A DNA stretch of 39,634 nt, taken from assembly GCA_913041075.1 (NCBI GenBank), contig CAJWGZ010000002.1, forward strand, positions 1 through 39,634. The letters are read 5' to 3'. Positions within the stretch are counted from its first letter, which is position 1; each line of letters opens with the position of its first letter. Below are positions 37,790 through 39,634 of the stretch, in pieces. The position numbers and the translations under genes are program-made. The DNA comes from an uncultured Fidelibacterota bacterium (GTDB taxonomy: Bacteria > Fidelibacterota > Marinisomatia > Marinisomatales > TCS55). Below the pieces are notes generated by a model, which saw only the letters and a list, made by a program, of their open reading frames with translations, was not told where the DNA came from and searched no databases.

Positions 37790-39592
37790 TTAAAATATGT
37801 ATAAGAATCCAAGATTAAGTTGCCCGGATCCAGGTTTATCAAATCGGCAAGCATAATCCAGGCGTATAGGTCCCAACGGAGATGCAAGTGTAACCCCAAA
37901 TCCTCTTCCCCATTGGATTGATTTCAAGGCCACATTATTTATTTTATCTGTAAGTTGCCCTCCTTCTAAAAATATTTCACCGCCCAATAACCAAACTATC
38001 GGGAATCGAATCTCCCAGTTTAACAAAAGTCGAATCAGTTCACCTCTTGGGATATCTTCATCATTATCTGTCAGAAATTTAAGTGCTTCCCAAGCCCTCA
38101 AGCTTGAACTTCCACCCAAGTAAAATTTATCATATAATAAAGTTGTTTCGTATTCATCATAGTCTTCGTCCCAATCAAAGATCATACCGTATTTTATACG
38201 GCTAGCCATAGTCCAATCCTTCCTTATTGGTAAATATCCTTGAATTCCTGTATCAATTTTCTGGTAAGTTCTATTTCCGCCAAGTAAACCACCAACACTA
38301 ATGAACTCCGTAAAAAGAACATATCCTCTTGATGGATATAAAGGGTTATTAGCCTTATCCAATCTACCAATTATCCTAATAGATCGATTTTCTATATCAT
38401 TTTTATCATCCCGTTTTTTATCATCAAATAATTCCCACCGTAAAATCGTTCTTAAATATGACCTATCATCTAATCGTAAAATATTGGCCAACTGAAAACC
38501 GTAACGGTATATACCTTCATTTTGCTCATAATTTCGAAATGATTGAAAAAAACCACTCAATTCAGTTGGTATGCGTAATCCGAGAATCCATTGATTTGAT
38601 AAAAGCACGTCAACTGTAGCGCGGGGCCATTGCCATTCAGTTTCCAGTGGTAATGCAAGCAATGATTTTATCTCTAAATTAGCAGCGGAGTTAAAAACCC
38701 TGCGGTCTTTCCAAGCGACATCACCACCGAGTGCACTAACTGGGTCAACACCTTCATTTACTGTTACTGCTATTAAACCACCGGAAGATAATATCTCTCT
38801 TCGATTTAGTTCTCTTAATTCAATAACTAAATTAACCGTAGTATCATTGGTTATATTTTTAACAGGCATTATCGCGGCCATTGAAAAAATGCCAATCTCC
38901 ATTAATTTTCTTTGGCTGGCATCTATATTACTTTTTACATATTTGTCTCCAACTTTGAAGTCTAATTCTCTAAATATCACATTAGAATCAAGATTCTCTT
39001 TCATTCCATCAACGTAAATTTTATTTATATATACATCTGGACCCTCTTGGATTTCAATATTTACAACTACTGAATCAGTCACAAGCTGAGATGTTTTTGT
39101 TTCTAGAAATAATTTACTTTTCTCATGGTAGGCTTCATTTAATTCACTCCGGTTAACCTGAATAGCAACGGGGTTATATGGCTTATTTTCTTTTAGTTTA
39201 AAAATAGATATTATTTGTTTATCTGTAAGTGTAGCGTTTCCTGATAGATTTATTGTATTAAGGAAATATTCTTTACCTTCCTGGATTCTAAAGAAAATAT
39301 CTGCTTTTCCATCATTAATCGTGAATGAATCAATAACAGCCACATCCAAAAAACCTTTTGTCAGGTAATAGTTTTTAATGCTTATCGCATCGAGTTTTAT
39401 AACACGCCGATCAAAAGACTGATTAGAAAAAAGTAATTTATTTTGAATATTGATAATTTGCTTAAGGTGCTTGCTTTTGATCCTTGAATTACCGATAAAT
39501 TTAACATCACTGACCTGAGTGACATCTTCGGGCATAGCCCACAAGAGATTTAGACTAAGCAAGCCTGTTAAAACCAAGCAACAGTATTTCAT
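37790..39592 (-). CDS. Omp85-family outer membrane protein (BamA/TamA-like, about three POTRA domains)
   Basis: Signal peptide; POTRA-like starts VSDVKFIGNSRI, YFLNTINLSGNATL, VYINKIYVDGM; GGSSSLRAWE loop; SPLGPIRLDYA and terminal Phe. Confidence 0.85.
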   Translation of the reverse strand: MKYCCLVLTGLLSLNLLWAMPEDVTQVSDVKFIGNSRIKSKHLKQIINIQNKLLFSNQSFDRRVIKLDAISIKNYYLTKGFLDVAVIDSFTINDGKADIFFRIQEGKEYFLNTINLSGNATLTDKQIISIFKLKENKPYNPVAIQVNRSELNEAYHEKSKLFLETKTSQLVTDSVVVNIEIQEGPDVYINKIYVDGMKENLDSNVIFRELDFKVGDKYVKSNIDASQRKLMEIGIFSMAAIMPVKNITNDTTVNLVIELRELNRREILSSGGLIAVTVNEGVDPVSALGGDVAWKDRRVFNSAANLEIKSLLALPLETEWQWPRATVDVLLSNQWILGLRIPTELSGFFQSFRNYEQNEGIYRYGFQLANILRLDDRSYLRTILRWELFDDKKRDDKNDIENRSIRIIGRLDKANNPLYPSRGYVLFTEFISVGGLLGGNRTYQKIDTGIQGYLPIRKDWTMASRIKYGMIFDWDEDYDEYETTLLYDKFYLGGSSSLRAWEALKFLTDNDEDIPRGELIRLLLNWEIRFPIVWLLGGEIFLEGGQLTDKINNVALKSIQWGRGFGVTLASPLGPIRLDYACRFDKPGSGQLNLGFLYIF

Positions 39593-39634
39593 TTTGGTAT
39601 TACTATCTAGTAAGAATAACGCAGGCGGTATTTT

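Noticed and set aside
1-39634. CRISPR arrays, rRNA, tRNA, IS elements, defence systems
   Set aside because: None seen; the window is densely packed with core genes.

Overview
The window is a compact, mostly housekeeping stretch of a Gram-negative bacterial chromosome. Gene content is compatible with the FCB superphylum (a Marinimicrobia-like lineage), but that is inference. On the left (+ strand) are a SPOR-domain protein tail, a membrane protein with a very acidic tail, and the block yceD(DUF177)-rpmF-plsX-fabH-fabD-fabG-acpP-fabF-rnc. Then come minus-strand DUF151/UVR, a SIS sugar-phosphate isomerase, a polyprenyl synthetase and a phosphomannomutase. A plus-strand island follows, with a membrane protein, a PhoPQ-related lipoprotein and nrdJ. 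The remainder is on the minus strand: rplM-rpsI-rpsB-tsf-pyrH-frr; pyrR-pyrB-pyrC; miaA-mutL-ftcD/fchA; M50 protease-xer-gmhA-GGGP synthase; accB-accC-gcvH; efp; MoxR-DUF58-BatD-like; a TPR lipoprotein and an Omp85 protein. I saw no CRISPR, rRNA, tRNA or mobile element. I found no clear large undescribed system. The best items beyond routine annotation are: (1) a PyrR-type attenuator in front of pyrR with three mutually exclusive pairings and a CAGAGA hexaloop; (2) an unlisted 40-codon single-TM ORF between the M50 protease and ftcD; (3) a C-X2-C-X12-H-X4-H insertion in the formiminotransferase domain; (4) an archaeal-type GGGP synthase gene alongside a bacterial fatty-acid cluster; (5) a perfect CRP/FNR-type palindrome upstream of the PhoPQ-related lipoprotein; (6) a 16-bp perfect palindrome just downstream of a promoter-like sequence before nrdJ.
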